A stretch of 6,049 bases of DNA, from assembly GCA_039819785.1 (NCBI GenBank), contig JBCBRH010000066.1, positions 1 to 6,049 of the forward strand, given 5' to 3'. Each line of letters starts with the position of its first letter. Within the stretch, counting starts at the first letter, position 1. Positions 5,764 through 6,049 of the stretch are shown one piece after another. The DNA is from JBCBRD01 sp039819785. Lineage in GTDB: Bacteria; Pseudomonadota; Alphaproteobacteria; Rhizobiales; Hyphomicrobiaceae. The notes under the pieces were generated by a model, which was not told the origin of the DNA, searched no databases, and was given only the letters and a program-made list of their open reading frames with translations. Position numbers and translations under genes: made by a program.

Positions 5764-5844
5764 GTCGGAGCAATCCGACTATGGCGATAAACGCGATCGT
5801 AATAAGCCATTCGGACCCGGGGGCGGTACCCGGCGCCTCCACCA
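5764..5844 (+). ncRNA. tmRNA acceptor piece
   Basis: This piece ends in the acceptor strand CGCCTCC (5834-5840), discriminator A (5841) and CCA (5842-5844), so the CCA is encoded. The T-arm is CCGGG (5817-5821), loop GGCGGTA (5822-5828), CCCGG (5829-5833), a perfect 5-bp stem. Its 5' part opens with a 6-bp hairpin GTCGGA-GCAA-TCCGAC (5764-5779) capped by a GNRA tetraloop. ATGGC (5781-5785) can pair with GCCAT (5806-5810). The mature 5' end is inferred from the promoter and hairpin and may differ. Confidence 0.85.
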
Positions 5845-5937
5845 CATGCCCATCGTGCCCTGACAACGGACAACCAGATCAGCGGCAGACCAGCCAGACA
5901 GTACGCGGCCAGTCGACACACAAGTTGGGCATCTGAT
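5845..5937 (+). ncRNA. tmRNA intervening segment removed from the precursor
   Basis: These 93 bases link the CCA end to the first base of the coding piece and would be removed in processing. ATGCCCA (5846-5852) and TGGGCAT (5926-5932) are exact reverse complements. They extend the acceptor stem of the precursor by a near-coaxial 7-bp helix, so the precursor folds as one continuous RNA. The middle part has no clear structure by eye. Cleavage at 5937/5938 is expected to be by RNase P, and trimming after 5844 by 3' nucleases; both are inferred from tRNA-like processing. Confidence 0.8.
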
Positions 5938-6049
5938 GGGGGCGAAATAGGATCGACGAGGGTGTAAAGGATTTAGCTTTTGCTCGGCATGGTTCCGCCG
6001 TTATCGGGCCGTTTCAATAGTTGCAAATGACAACTATGCTGAGGGTGCA
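5938..6049 (+). ncRNA. tmRNA coding piece (partial)
   Basis: It starts with the 5' acceptor strand GGGGGCG and the conserved D-region GGATCGACG. A pseudoknot upstream of the tag is drawn by CGGC (5985-5988) with GCCG (5997-6000) and GGTTC (5991-5995) with GGGCC (6006-6010), the latter with two G-U pairs. The AATAG at 6016-6020 sits in the place of the E. coli AAUAGUC that positions the resume codon. The rest of the tag and any downstream pseudoknot lie outside the window. Confidence 0.9.
6023..6049 (+). other. tmRNA proteolysis tag reading frame (partial)
   Basis: From the resume codon GCA at 6023 the frame reads Ala-Asn-Asp-Asn-Tyr-Ala-Glu-Gly-Ala up to the last base of the window. ANDNYA/ANDNFA starts are characteristic of alphaproteobacterial tags. 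The hydrophobic C-terminal end that ClpXP recognises (usually ending in Ala-Ala) is not in the window. There is no start codon by design: tmRNA itself supplies the first alanine. Confidence 0.92.

Larger units (their letters stand above)
5764..6049 (+). ncRNA. ssrA: Transfer-messenger RNA, circularly permuted two-piece form (3' end beyond window)
   Basis: tmRNA enters stalled ribosomes with SmpB, acts first as tRNA-Ala and then as mRNA, and adds a degradation tag. Here the part that carries the CCA end (to 5844) comes before the part that carries the 5' tRNA half and the tag (from 5938), so the gene is permuted and must be processed into two RNAs, as known in alphaproteobacteria. The acceptor stem forms across the two pieces: GGGGGCG (5938-5944) pairs with CGCCTCC (5834-5840) over 7 bp, including a G-U at the third pair, the alanine identity signal. 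Other marks are GGATCGACG (5950-5958), a pseudoknot (5985-6010), AATAG before the resume codon, and the tag codons from 6023. The gene is cut by the right edge after nine tag codons. The exact 5' end is uncertain by some bases. Confidence 0.95.

Noticed and set aside
5817..5844. 3' half of an ordinary tRNA gene
   Set aside because: No tRNA 5' half, D-arm or anticodon arm lies just upstream; the acceptor strand pairs instead with the tmRNA 5' strand at 5938-5944.
1..6049. CRISPR array, insertion sequence, phage or defence cassette
   Set aside because: No spaced direct repeats, terminal inverted repeats with a transposase, or defence-family proteins were seen; every long frame is accounted for by housekeeping or membrane genes.

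Overview
The window reads as chromosomal DNA of an alphaproteobacterium. The strongest evidence is at the right end: a circularly permuted, two-piece tmRNA (ssrA) gene whose tag begins ANDNYAEGA, a layout and tag start typical of that class. The linkage thyA-folA-hflK-hflC, the GC-rich coding sequence and a CTATAT-like -10 box fit the same assignment. I cannot name a genus.

Layout. Positions 1-4631 hold five genes on the minus strand. In transcription order they are a CPBP-family membrane protein (4631-3828), thyA (3729-2935), folA (2925-2386), hflK (2073-865) and hflC (862 to beyond the left edge). thyA and folA are 9 bases apart, and hflK and hflC are 2 bases apart, so each pair is very likely co-transcribed. 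The 312-base folA-hflK gap holds two 8-bp inverted repeats, an AT-rich palindrome and a weak promoter candidate for hflKC. A 203-base divergent region (4632-4834) separates the minus-strand block from a plus-strand gene (4835-5656). That gene encodes a six-segment voltage-gated-type potassium channel ending in a small CxxC/CxxC zinc ribbon. A clear hairpin terminator follows, then a promoter candidate, then the permuted ssrA gene, which runs off the right edge within its tag reading frame.

How the genes work together. ThyA makes dTMP and releases dihydrofolate, which FolA returns to tetrahydrofolate, so this pair is one metabolic cycle. HflK and HflC form the membrane complex that surrounds and modulates the FtsH protease. 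tmRNA rescues stalled ribosomes and tags the unfinished proteins for proteolysis, in which FtsH can take part in other bacteria. The CPBP protein has the full set of putative active-site motifs of intramembrane proteases. Several genes here therefore touch membrane or protein quality control, but this is a theme inferred from families, not a demonstrated system.

I found no mobile element, CRISPR array, defence cassette or pseudogene. The items most worth following up are the permuted ssrA with its precursor helix and unusual T-loop, and the zinc-ribbon-tailed potassium channel.
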